Below, piece by piece: positions 34,331 through 41,980 of a stretch of 48,540 nt of DNA. The position numbers and the translations under genes are program-made. The DNA lies in the NCBI GenBank assembly GCA_964540025.1, contig CAZIKQ010000009.1, positions 1 to 48,540 on the forward strand, read 5' to 3'. Position 1 is the stretch's first letter, and each line of letters begins with the position of its first letter. Source of the stretch: RGIG250 sp964540025. Its GTDB lineage: Bacteria > Bacillota > Negativicutes > Selenomonadales > Selenomonadaceae. The notes beneath the pieces were generated by a model. That model ran no database searches. It was not told the DNA's origin and was given only the letters and a program-made list of their open reading frames with translations.

Positions 34331-34596
34331 GTGAAAATATCCGGTTCCTTCCGGGATAGTGGCCGCCCTGGTTAATTGTCTCCTGTTTTATGGGCTGGCC
34401 ACAGCAAGCCTTCCGGCAGAACCAGGTTATCATAGCAGTCTTGCGGCTCTGAGGGATAAGGGCGATATCCTGCCTCGAAAGAAAAAAGAGGAATTTTGTC
34501 AGTAACAGCGAATCGTAAGACATAGTTATACTGAGAAGGCCTGAATAAGCAAGGGCAATCAACGGCGACTGGAATCGGCAGGAGAGAAGGAGACTG

Positions 34597-35145
34597 ATGG
34601 AAATGAAGAATTTTTTCAAATACATACTGCTTACCGCGGCGGCATTGACATTTAGCGCCGCGGCAGTTTTTGCCGGTCCCTATCCAGCGACATTGGACGA
34701 GGGAAATCTGGTTCTGGTAGACGCTGGCATGGGGGTAGGGAAATACGCCGACCGGGCATCGGTGGCAGTTGAAATGTACGCGCCGCCGGACTATCAGCTG
34801 GCCATCCGTATTGTACCGGTGGTCTTTTCCGAGGAGTACTGGCGCGTGCATAGGGACTACCTGGGCAGCCCGTACACGATTAAGGAACCGTTTTCGTTGC
34901 GGTTCCGCTACAACTGGGACAGAAAGGTCATGGCCTACGAGCGGGGCGGGCACTGGCAGGACTGGGACGTGAACCGGGATTACTGCCATGCCGAGGGAGA
35001 TCCGCTCATTCCCCGCGCCGCCGAGGTCGCCTTCGTATCCGCTTACAATACGCGCTTCTTTGGGGATAAGACGGGCTACAGTCCTGTCCTGAAACGGGAG
35101 CGGCGGGTCATTGACGAGGGCCTGTACCGGGCCCTGGGGCTGTGA
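34597..35145 (+). CDS. Small secreted protein of unknown function
   Basis: The 182-aa chain begins with a signal peptide (MEMKNFFKYILLTAAALTFS, cleavage probably after VFA near residue 26). The mature part is rich in Tyr, Arg and Trp. It includes segments such as VPVVFSEEYWRVHRDYLGSP and YERGGHWQDWDVNRDYCHAE. One cysteine remains, so no disulfide is expected. No family was recognised. The mature domain looks like a compact beta-rich extracytoplasmic protein. The start ATG follows AGAAGGAGA; ATG 34603 is an alternative. It lies at the head of the accessory island and 16 nt before an HTH-like gene. Confidence 0.7.
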   Translation: MEMKNFFKYILLTAAALTFSAAAVFAGPYPATLDEGNLVLVDAGMGVGKYADRASVAVEMYAPPDYQLAIRIVPVVFSEEYWRVHRDYLGSPYTIKEPFSLRFRYNWDRKVMAYERGGHWQDWDVNRDYCHAEGDPLIPRAAEVAFVSAYNTRFFGDKTGYSPVLKRERRVIDEGLYRALGL

Positions 35146-35161
35146 GGCTGTAGGATAAATC

Positions 35162-35689
35162 ATGAAGACACTCAATTTGATGAGAGAGCTTGACCGGTAT
35201 ATCAAGCAGCATTACCGCCCGGAGCACCGCCAAATCAGAGACTTTGCCGGTGGCATGGGACCTCTCTGCGCCACGGGCTTGGATTTCGGCGGCGCGAAGT
35301 GGTCGCTGGACTGCTTTCTGAAGAAGCTGGAAATGTCCTTTTCCGAAAAGCTCATAAAGCTCATGGAACAGAAAGGCCGGAAACCCGCCGAGGTTTATAT
35401 CAGAGCGGGCATCACCAAAAATCACTTCTCCAAAATTAAAACGGACAGAGATTACCACCCCACCAAGGAGACGGCTTTTGCCTTCGCTGTCGCGCTGTAC
35501 CTGAACCTGGACGAGACGGCAGACCTCCTGAAGCGGGCCGGGTACAGCATATCCCATAGCAGCAAGAGCGATCTCATCGTGGAGTTCTTTATCACCCGGA
35601 AGATTTACAACATCGACGAGATAAACAGACAGCTTTACCAGCGGGGGCACAAGCCCCTGACCAACTGGCGGAAATGTAAAGACGAATAA
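35162..35689 (+). CDS. HTH-like regulator, XRE-type variant
   Basis: Residues 59 to about 130 (SFSEKLIKLMEQKGRKPAEV ... GITKNHFSKIKTDRDYHPTK ... LDETADLLKRAGYSIS) form an XRE-like helix-turn-helix arrangement. The DLIVEFFI and YNIDEINRQLYQ segments follow. Proteins with this layout recur in Firmicute accessory regions, where they are usually annotated only as HTH-domain proteins. The N-terminal 55 residues are not recognised. It may regulate the neighbouring island genes; that is inference. Twin terminator-like hairpins follow immediately after its stop. Confidence 0.7.
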   Translation: MKTLNLMRELDRYIKQHYRPEHRQIRDFAGGMGPLCATGLDFGGAKWSLDCFLKKLEMSFSEKLIKLMEQKGRKPAEVYIRAGITKNHFSKIKTDRDYHPTKETAFAFAVALYLNLDETADLLKRAGYSISHSSKSDLIVEFFITRKIYNIDEINRQLYQRGHKPLTNWRKCKDE

Positions 35690-35698
35690 AAATTTTGC

Positions 35699-35726
35699 AA
35701 AGGTTACCTGGCAGGTAACCTTTTTT
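35699..35726 (+). terminator. Terminator-like hairpin 1 of a twin pair
   Basis: AAAGGTTACCT and AGGTAACCTTT pair around a GGC loop, followed by further T residues. It ends the HTH-like gene and is nearly identical to the hairpin about 98 bp downstream. Confidence 0.85.
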
Positions 35727-35796
35727 AGTTTGCCCCAATCTATAATAATCGAGCGGTTTTGAAAGGCAGAAGGGAAGAAAAACAGAAAAATTTTCC

Positions 35797-35825
35797 AAAG
35801 GTTGCCTGCCAGGCAACCTTTTTAT
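35797..35825 (+). terminator. Terminator-like hairpin 2 of a twin pair
   Basis: AAAGGTTGCCT and AGGCAACCTTT pair around a GCC loop, followed by T residues. It shares flank and stem with hairpin 1. The single stem difference is compensated on both sides (A-T to G-C). No gene lies between the two. Confidence 0.8.
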
Positions 35826-35931
35826 CAAAAGCCTGTATTACAATCGTGTCAGCCAGGGAAACCAGGGCGAAGCTTAAAGGATGCTGAGCCGCTTGCGGCT
35901 GGCGGCGGAGCAAAGGAAAGGAGAAATCGAC

Positions 35932-36543
35932 ATGAGCGTATGGAAAAACGGACTGCTGTTGGCGGCGGGCGGCATAGCCGGGCTGGCGATGGCGGCGTGG
36001 CTGGAGGCTGAAAGCGTAAGCGAGCGCGACCGTGACGAAGAAAGTTCCCGCCGAAAAGCGACCGAAGCCGACGGCGGAGAGCTTTCGGGGGAGGTAAGCT
36101 ATGGGGACGTGGTATGCGTGGACGGCGCGTTTTTGAAACGCTACGGCATCTGGACGGGGGAGAATTTCATCCTGTACGGGGCGGACAGCCGGGGCAAACG
36201 CTGCGTCCACGAGGCGTCGTTCCGGGACTTCCTGGGAGGCGCGAGACAGTTTGCCATCTGCGAGTTTCCCGAGGAGTACGGCCGGCCGGTCCAATGGGAG
36301 CAGCCCGTCCCCTCCATAATCGCGCCCCCGCCAAATATATGGCGGATGTGGGAGCAGATGTACAAGGAGAAAAAGTACAAGCTCTACCCGCCCGGGGAGA
36401 CGGTGCGCCGGGCCCGGAGCAAATTGGGGGCGGGAGACTACCTTACCAGCGAACACTTTGCCCTGTGGTGCAAGACCGGCATCTCCGAGTCCCACGAGCT
36501 GGAGGATATACGAAGGTTTTTGGAGAGGGGCGTCGTGTACTGA
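35932..36543 (+). CDS. Membrane-anchored LRAT-fold protein lacking catalytic residues
   Basis: An N-terminal hydrophobic segment (NGLLLAAGGIAGLAMAAWLE, 6-25) and a charged linker precede an LRAT-like (NlpC/P60-superfamily) domain. It begins YGDVVCVD near residue 57, has RYGIWTG (70-76) where the family has H-Y-G-I-Y, and ends with TSEHFALWCKTG (172-183) where the family has N-C-E-H-F. The catalytic Cys is Ser173 and the catalytic His is Arg70, so acyltransferase or hydrolase activity is doubtful. ATG 35932 follows AAAGGAG by 8 nt; an upstream in-frame ATG at 35881 lacks such a site. The chain is 203 aa. The fold assignment rests on motif recognition alone. Confidence 0.65.
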   Translation: MSVWKNGLLLAAGGIAGLAMAAWLEAESVSERDRDEESSRRKATEADGGELSGEVSYGDVVCVDGAFLKRYGIWTGENFILYGADSRGKRCVHEASFRDFLGGARQFAICEFPEEYGRPVQWEQPVPSIIAPPPNIWRMWEQMYKEKKYKLYPPGETVRRARSKLGAGDYLTSEHFALWCKTGISESHELEDIRRFLERGVVY

Positions 36544-36581
36544 AAATTTTTCAAAAAATTTGCCGGAGAAGCAGGATTTTC

Positions 36582-36594
36582 GGGGGGGGGGGGG
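36582..36594. repeat. Homopolymer of 13 G
   Basis: An uninterrupted run of 13 G lies 38 bp after the LRAT-like gene and about 160 bp before the next start. Tracts of this kind can vary in length by slippage, and they are also prone to sequencing error. Confidence 0.85.
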
Positions 36595-36629
36595 AGAGAA
36601 AGTATAAAGTTTAAGAGAAAATATAAGCG

Positions 36630-36720
36630 AAGCGGCACGGATTATCTGGCAATCTGGAGCCATTGGCAGCCTGCTGCTCACAATGCTGGGAGGCGGAGTA
36701 TTTATCAATTTTTCAGAGCG
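36630..36720 (+). pseudogene. Possible remnant of a membrane-protein reading frame
   Basis: One frame reads SEAARIIWQSGAIGSLLLTM followed by a glycine-rich hydrophobic stretch and FINFSERL, which looks like a coding transmembrane segment. It has no start codon or ribosome site, and upstream it meets a stop just after the G13 tract. It may be a gene fragment or chance. Confidence 0.2.
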
Positions 36721-36753
36721 ACTAAGATTAGAGACGATAAGGAGGAGATTTTC

Positions 36754-37389
36754 ATGGATTTTAACAGAAGCAAAGCCGAGGCTATCATCAAGTACATGGT
36801 GGAGAATATTGAAAATGTGGAAGAGGACGATTTGACCGTGGAGGAGGTGGCGGAGTTTCTGAATAGGTACGATGACTTAAAGGACACAGAGACGATACAC
36901 CGTCCGATGGAAAGCGAGATAAAAGGCGACGGTCCCATTACAAGTTTTCATCGGATACTTACCAGTGGAATATACAGAGACAAAGTAAGGAACGCAAACA
37001 GAGCAGAGAATACGGCCAGAGCAATTCTTGACTACGCGGCGGCGGATAATTCCCGGCTGGACTACAGCGACGACGATGTTTGCGAAATAGCCAAGATCAT
37101 TCGCAAAAGAAATACCAGCGGCGGGCGGGACAAGGATCAGCCCCTGTCGCTGAATGACAAAAAGGCGGCGGCCATTTTGGATTACCTGGTGACAAGCTGC
37201 TGGGAGTTTGATGAGGGCGATTTCACAGCGGAGGAGATAGCCGAGATTTTGGATGATAATGAAGACAGCGGGGTGGAGGAAAGGGCCAGGGCAATTCTCG
37301 ACCGGGTGGAGGAGGAAAATTCCCGGCTGGACTACAGCGACGATGACGTCTATGAGCTGGCGCGGATCATTCGCAAGCGCCGGATGTAA
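36754..37389 (+). CDS. Acidic protein with an internal duplication
   Basis: The 211-aa protein has two homologous units of helix-rich sequence. Residues 88-119 (ARAILDYAAADNSRLDYSDD onward) repeat almost exactly at 178-209 (ARAILDRVEEENSRLDYSDD onward), each ending IIRKR. Residues 7-40 similarly resemble 136-168 (AEAIIKYMV ... DLTVEEVAEFL against AAAILDYLV ... DFTAEEIAEIL). The first unit carries about 40 extra residues. No signal peptide, catalytic motif or known family was seen. It may be a protein-interaction module. The start ATG follows AAGGAGGAG; the AAA+ module begins about 105 bp downstream. Confidence 0.7.
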   Translation: MDFNRSKAEAIIKYMVENIENVEEDDLTVEEVAEFLNRYDDLKDTETIHRPMESEIKGDGPITSFHRILTSGIYRDKVRNANRAENTARAILDYAAADNSRLDYSDDDVCEIAKIIRKRNTSGGRDKDQPLSLNDKKAAAILDYLVTSCWEFDEGDFTAEEIAEILDDNEDSGVEERARAILDRVEEENSRLDYSDDDVYELARIIRKRRM

Positions 37390-37494
37390 ATGTGCATTTA
37401 ATGTGCATAACAATAACGAATTGGACAATAATTAAAATTAAGCCAATTGGTTTCCACTCGTTACATTGTCAGCAACACAGGGAGGATTAGGGAA

Positions 37495-38412
37495 ATGGCA
37501 AAAACAATAAAGTTTAATCTTATCTGCGATGAAAAGCCTGTTCGTGCTATTGAAGATTTGCGGAACAATTTCTCTATTGAGGATGTTCTGGCTTACTATA
37601 ACAATCAGTTACTCCACCGCTGGCTCCGTGTGCGAGGCTACGATCAGGAGTTGGAGTCTGTATCTTCCATTACCAGTACCGAACCGATGGAAATCATTAA
37701 GGAACTGATTCGGATTTTTGATGTTGTCACTGATGAGGAGAAGGTCAGGGAGGACATCTATATGCTCAGGTATCTGGATGAGCGAAAGAAACGCTGTGCC
37801 ATCTATGAGCAAGAAAAATATAATACTATCCGTATCATTGAGGACTATGAAGCTGGATACCGCCGACTTGTGGAAGGGATTCTTGATAATCCAGATGATG
37901 CGGCAAAAATTAAGGCGAATATTGCGGAGATGGTTTCCAACTATGCATTGATTTTGAAGTTAAACCACAGAGAACTGTTTTATATTTTGACCGAGAAATC
38001 TGTTCTGGCGGTTATGTGTCTTCTCATGAACGAAAAGTCCCGTAATTATTATCTGCCGGTTGAGAAAACTGATGAAGATGGAGCGGTTACTCTTGATACA
38101 TCGAAAAATCCTGATAAGGAAGCGATGTTCAAATGTATTTGCCGGATGATTCAGAGGTCTGATTTTGAGACTAAACTTGAAGGAAATCTTGTTTCGTTCT
38201 CCGATGTTACTGATGGATATTGGAAAGATCTTGAGCCGAAGGGAAAGCAGTACATGATTGTCAGCATGGGCGAGGGAGATTTTGTTCGCGCCGCCGGACA
38301 TTCCGGCGGCGACCTCTCCCGCGATGATGTTTTAGATAAATTTGTCATTGTTGATGGTATCGACTACAAGAGCAATTCTAGCAGGCGCAAGCTGCTCTAC
38401 ATGGAGGTCTGA
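37495..38412 (+). CDS. Unrecognised 305-aa protein, first gene of the AAA+ module
   Basis: The protein begins MAKTIKFNLICDEKPVRAIE and continues with NNFSIEDVLAYYNNQLLHRW, then LRVRGYDQEL. I have the impression that this N-terminal block recurs in uncharacterised bacterial proteins, but I cannot name it. The rest is helical and acidic with a basic C-terminus (SNSSRRKLLYMEV). No catalytic motif, signal peptide or membrane segment is visible, so it may be an adaptor or sensor for the ATPase. ATG 37495 follows GGGAGG; an in-frame start at 37447 adds 16 residues without a site. Its stop overlaps the ATPase start by one base, which indicates coupling. Base composition is more AT-rich than in the housekeeping genes. 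Confidence 0.75.
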   Translation: MAKTIKFNLICDEKPVRAIEDLRNNFSIEDVLAYYNNQLLHRWLRVRGYDQELESVSSITSTEPMEIIKELIRIFDVVTDEEKVREDIYMLRYLDERKKRCAIYEQEKYNTIRIIEDYEAGYRRLVEGILDNPDDAAKIKANIAEMVSNYALILKLNHRELFYILTEKSVLAVMCLLMNEKSRNYYLPVEKTDEDGAVTLDTSKNPDKEAMFKCICRMIQRSDFETKLEGNLVSFSDVTDGYWKDLEPKGKQYMIVSMGEGDFVRAAGHSGGDLSRDDVLDKFVIVDGIDYKSNSSRRKLLYMEV

Positions 38413-39914
38413 TGATGAAGCGAAGCACAGTAAATATTCTGGCCTCCTACATAGACGCATTGCATCCCATCATCTATATCAATCATTTTGATTTCAAGGT
38501 AATTGACAATGCAATCGCTCAGGTGGGGGAAGCTGTCAAATGCCTGGAGTTTAACAATGCGTTGGGCCTGGTAGATTTCAAAACCAAAAGCCCTGTGCAG
38601 GAGTGCGATTTGGAGCAATTCCTGAAGCTTACGATGGACGATGGATTTGAGCATGAAACCTTTTTTGTGCTGAAGGATATCCATGGTGAGTTGAATAACC
38701 CTAAGATTATTGCGCTCTTGAAGAAGATTGCGGAGAATAATCTCTATAATGACAGCTACCACGCAGCGATACTGATTATTTCCGAAATTACGGTCATTCC
38801 CCGTGAATTGGAAAACTATATCACTGTATTTGATATTCCACTTCCTACAATCAATGAGATACACGACCTTATCCATGAATTCATTGATGATTTGGAAATT
38901 TCGGTGGAGGAGGATACCATCAATGACATTGCCCTCTCCTTCAAGGGATTGAATGAGTTCCAAATCAAGCAGATTTTGAATCTGGCTTATCAGGATGGCG
39001 GCTGCATTGATAAGGAGGACAAGCTGCTGATCCTCAAGGAAAAGGAACAGTTTATCAAAAAATCCGGGTTGCTTGAGATTGTCAGCTTCACCGAAACAGT
39101 TGATGATATCGGCGGCCTGGAAAACCTGAAGAAGTGGCTTGCCCGGAAAGCAAAGGTTTTTGCGAATCTGGACAAGGCTATCAAATTTGGGGTCGATGTT
39201 CCGAAAGGCATCATGATTGTAGGTATGCCTGGCTGCGGTAAGAGCCTGACGGCAAAGGCAACCGCCAGTCTGTTTGAGATTCCGCTCGTCCGTCTTGACG
39301 TGGGGCGTTTGCTTGGAAAATACGTGGGCGAATCGGAGGAGAATATGCGGAAAGCCCTGAAGCTGTCTGAGGCAATCAGCCCCTGTGTCCTGTGGATTGA
39401 TGAAATCGAAAAGGCATTTGCCGGAGTTGGCGGCGACGGCGGCGGCAGCGATGTGACCACACGCCTGTTTGGTCAATTCCTGACCTGGATGCAGGAAAAG
39501 GAGAACACCGTGTTTATCGTGGCAACTGCTAACGATATTTCCCGTATGCCGCCGGAGTTTCTGCGAAAAGGCAGATTTGACGAGCTGTTTTTTGTTGACC
39601 TTCCCAACGGCGAAGAGCGCAGAAAGATTCTGGATATTCATTTGAAAAAGCGCAAGAAGTGGAACAAGGACATTGATTCTATCGCGCTTATCAAAGAAAC
39701 TGCTGGCTTCAACGGCGCTGACCTGGAGGCAGTGGTCAACGATACCATTGAAATGGCGTTTATTGACGGCAGGAATGTTATCACAACTGAGGATTTGATT
39801 AAATCTGTGAAGGATACCAAATCTATTTCCAGTACTCTGAAAGACAGGATTGCGCAAATCAGGGATACCGTCAGCAAAATCGACATTAAGCCTGCCAGTA
39901 TACCGGAAAGATGA
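38412..39914 (+). CDS. Ycf46-like AAA+ ATPase
   Basis: This 500-aa protein resembles the cyanobacterial/plastid Ycf46 family. The N-terminal half looks like a degenerate AAA domain: HPIIYINHFDFKV, then FFVLKDIHGELNNPKI in the Walker B position (84-99), with no P-loop. The C-terminal AAA module is intact. Walker A is GMPGCGKS (271-278), then LVRLDVGRLLGKYVGESEEN, Walker B CVLWIDEIEKA (325-335), sensor-1 ATAN (371-374) and arginine-finger segment RKGRFD (385-390). It probably forms a hexameric remodelling machine acting on its neighbours' products. The start is an ATGATG pair overlapping the upstream stop; the 499-aa gene follows 16 nt later. Confidence 0.85.
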   Translation: MMKRSTVNILASYIDALHPIIYINHFDFKVIDNAIAQVGEAVKCLEFNNALGLVDFKTKSPVQECDLEQFLKLTMDDGFEHETFFVLKDIHGELNNPKIIALLKKIAENNLYNDSYHAAILIISEITVIPRELENYITVFDIPLPTINEIHDLIHEFIDDLEISVEEDTINDIALSFKGLNEFQIKQILNLAYQDGGCIDKEDKLLILKEKEQFIKKSGLLEIVSFTETVDDIGGLENLKKWLARKAKVFANLDKAIKFGVDVPKGIMIVGMPGCGKSLTAKATASLFEIPLVRLDVGRLLGKYVGESEENMRKALKLSEAISPCVLWIDEIEKAFAGVGGDGGGSDVTTRLFGQFLTWMQEKENTVFIVATANDISRMPPEFLRKGRFDELFFVDLPNGEERRKILDIHLKKRKKWNKDIDSIALIKETAGFNGADLEAVVNDTIEMAFIDGRNVITTEDLIKSVKDTKSISSTLKDRIAQIRDTVSKIDIKPASIPER

Positions 39915-39930
39915 ACGAGGTTATAAGTAA

Positions 39931-41430
39931 ATGGATGAATTGAAGTATGACGCGATTCTCGCCATCGACGAGGAGATAGCGCCGAAAATCTCCACCTACG
40001 AAGCCCAGGCGTTAAAGCCTATCCAGAAAAAATTTATGGAGAGCTACCTGGAGCACAGGGATACCACGCCTGTAGACGAGTGGCTGCGGGGGGAGATGGC
40101 CGAAAGCCTCCCTGATTGCAGCGCGGACGAAATTGCCCGGATGAGCGATGAAATTATCACCACACTCAAAGTACAGGAAGAAAAAAAGGCATCCCTGGAA
40201 AAAGCAATTGCCAGCGGCAGAAGCAAGGAGTCCTGGTTTGCCAGCGAAGCTATGAGAGCTACTTCCGCGATGAGCGCGCGAGAAGCCTCCAGGTATCTGC
40301 AAGGACTGGACAACGCGCTGAATTCGGCCAACGAATCATTATGTCGAACCATCCATACCCAGGCGGGCACAATCAGCCAGAACCCCAACTTAGATGGATT
40401 TATTACAGAACAGTACCATGCGCAGACATTCAATCTGAACGCGGAAGCCACGGGCAGTCCCTATCGGGCAAAGGTGCTTGAGCCAACAGGAAGCGGATAT
40501 GCCAAAAATTCTGTTGACATTGTAATCATCGATGAAGGCAGCAAAGTTGTAAGGCGCTACCAGTCAAAGTATTGCAAAGACGCTGAGGCTACAGCCCAGG
40601 CTTTTGAACACGGTGACTATCGTGGACAGCAGAAGCTTGTCCCAGCGGGACAGGAGCAGGGTATAGCCAAAAGGGTAACAACAGTTATCGAAGCTCCTGA
40701 CGGCACGACCAGCAAGCCGCTTTCCAAAGGGCAGGCAAAGAAACTCCAGAATGAAGCGCAGAGCGGCAAATGGGACGATCTCAACTGGAACGAGTACAAA
40801 GCAAAGGATCTCGCTATTGGTATCGGCAAGCAGGCTGGACAAGCCGCTCTCATGGGCGCGGCGGTTGGCGTTGGTTTCGATGTTGCCAAAAAGGTTTGGA
40901 ATGGCGAGGAAATCAGGGGCGAGGAGTTGGTTGAAACAGCCATTGTTTCCGGCGCGGACTTTGGGGTGAAAGCCGCTGCCGCCGGCGCTTTGAAGGTTGG
41001 AGCTGAAAAAGGTATCATTTCCGCTATCCCGAAAGGAACTCCCGCGGGAACGATTGCCAATATTGCCCACGTTGCGATTGAGAATATGAAGATTGTTGGC
41101 AAAATGGCAACTGGTGAGTTGACGGTCAAAGAGGGCTTTGAGAAAATGGAGCAAACCACTGTGGCTACAGTGGCAGGAATGGCTGCCAGTACGAAAGGGG
41201 CTATGATAGGCGCAGCAATTGGTACCGTTTTTGGCCCTGTTGGGACAGCTGTTGGTGGTTTTATCGGCGGAGCAGTTGGCTATATGGCTGGCTCTAAGGT
41301 TGGTGAAACAGTGGTCAAGGGCGTTCAGAAAATACGGAAAAAAGTCACGGACGTTGTCAGATCGGCAGGCAGAGCTGTGAAAAAGGCAGGATCATGGCTT
41401 AAAAATCATATTGTCAGCTTGTTTAGTTGA
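39931..41430 (+). CDS. Putative effector: possible nuclease core plus glycine-zipper membrane region
   Basis: The 499-aa protein has three apparent regions. Residues 1-150 are helical and charged. Residues about 152-245 contain GFITEQYHAQTFNLNAEA (Glu160), SVDIVI (Asp196) and RYQSKYC (Gln211, Lys213). The E-D-QxK spacing resembles the PD-(D/E)xK variant of Mrr-like nucleases, but this is a motif reading only. Residues 299-460 are glycine- and alanine-rich and hydrophobic, ending in a strong glycine-zipper region (MIGAAIGTVFGPVGTAVGGF at 425-444). The last 40 residues are basic and amphipathic. Toxic effectors often combine such parts. The ATG follows GAGG and a terminator lies 150 bp downstream. 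Immunity or regulation by the two upstream genes is inference. Confidence 0.75.
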   Translation: MDELKYDAILAIDEEIAPKISTYEAQALKPIQKKFMESYLEHRDTTPVDEWLRGEMAESLPDCSADEIARMSDEIITTLKVQEEKKASLEKAIASGRSKESWFASEAMRATSAMSAREASRYLQGLDNALNSANESLCRTIHTQAGTISQNPNLDGFITEQYHAQTFNLNAEATGSPYRAKVLEPTGSGYAKNSVDIVIIDEGSKVVRRYQSKYCKDAEATAQAFEHGDYRGQQKLVPAGQEQGIAKRVTTVIEAPDGTTSKPLSKGQAKKLQNEAQSGKWDDLNWNEYKAKDLAIGIGKQAGQAALMGAAVGVGFDVAKKVWNGEEIRGEELVETAIVSGADFGVKAAAAGALKVGAEKGIISAIPKGTPAGTIANIAHVAIENMKIVGKMATGELTVKEGFEKMEQTTVATVAGMAASTKGAMIGAAIGTVFGPVGTAVGGFIGGAVGYMAGSKVGETVVKGVQKIRKKVTDVVRSAGRAVKKAGSWLKNHIVSLFS

Positions 41431-41578
41431 TGATATCGGTATGGGGATGGATGCGCGCATATATCTGCGCCCCTGTTTACCCGGTATTATATTCTAAAGG
41501 AACTCTATGGACAGCGGCAAAAATTAAATCAAAAAATTGTTGATAAATATGAAATTGAAGATAGACTGTCCTCCTTGT

Positions 41579-41610
41579 CCCCGGAGGTCAACGGGCTCCG
41601 GGGATTTTTT
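41579..41610 (+). terminator. Terminator of the AAA+ module
   Basis: CCCCGGAG and CTCCGGGG pair around a 9-nt loop and are followed by ATTTTTT. It lies about 150 bp after the effector gene. Confidence 0.85.
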
Positions 41611-41651
41611 CTCCGGGCTGGACATCGGCAGACCGTATTTCGTGGCACACA

Positions 41652-41690
41652 AAAACCTCCCGCTGTAGTTTTTCGGCAGCGGGAGGTTTT
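41652..41690. terminator. Bidirectional terminator hairpin
   Basis: AAAACCTCCCGCTG and its complement CAGCGGGAGGTTTT enclose an 11-nt loop. The A and T runs at the ends could stop transcripts from either side, insulating the module from the ferredoxin operon. Confidence 0.8.
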
Positions 41691-41946
41691 CGCTTGTGAG
41701 GTACAATTTATCAGCTGGGAGGTTTTTGCTGCTTCTCCAGAAAAATATCTGTATCATGGGAGTGGCGAGGATTGAAATATATCCGGGGGCCGGGCCACCG
41801 CCCATCCTTCATTTAATTGCCGCCACAATCCAGCCAAAGGAGATGAACCAATTACCCCGTACATAGCTGAAATCCTGAACGCCGGAGAAGCGCCTGAAAA
41901 ATTTCCGAACAGAGTATATTCACTCAATAAAGACAGGCGGCTTAAT

Positions 41947-41976
41947 TTTACATTTTGTTCTTGTTAGTTGTATAAT
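41947..41976 (+). promoter_or_regulatory. Promoter of the ferredoxin operon
   Basis: TTTACA and TATAAT are separated by 18 bp. The predicted transcription start falls near 41983, about 137 nt before the first start codon. Confidence 0.65.
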
Positions 41977-41980
41977 GAAG

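Larger units (their letters stand above)
41431..41946. other. Gene-free stretch with two terminators and a possible gene remnant
   Basis: The stretch holds the two hairpins listed next. From about 41776 to 41967 one plus-strand frame is open and reads ITPYIAEILNAGEAPEKFPN before ending FCSC-stop. It has no convincing start, so it may be the tail of a lost gene. Short open frames across the hairpins on both strands are not credible genes. Confidence 0.4.

Noticed and set aside
36114..36614. Alternative 166-codon frame inside the LRAT-like gene
   Set aside because: It is in another frame of a gene with a proper start and recognisable motifs, and it continues through the G13 tract.
41575..41775. 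Plus-strand 66-codon open frame after the AAA+ module
   Set aside because: It runs through two strong terminator hairpins and has no protein-like features.
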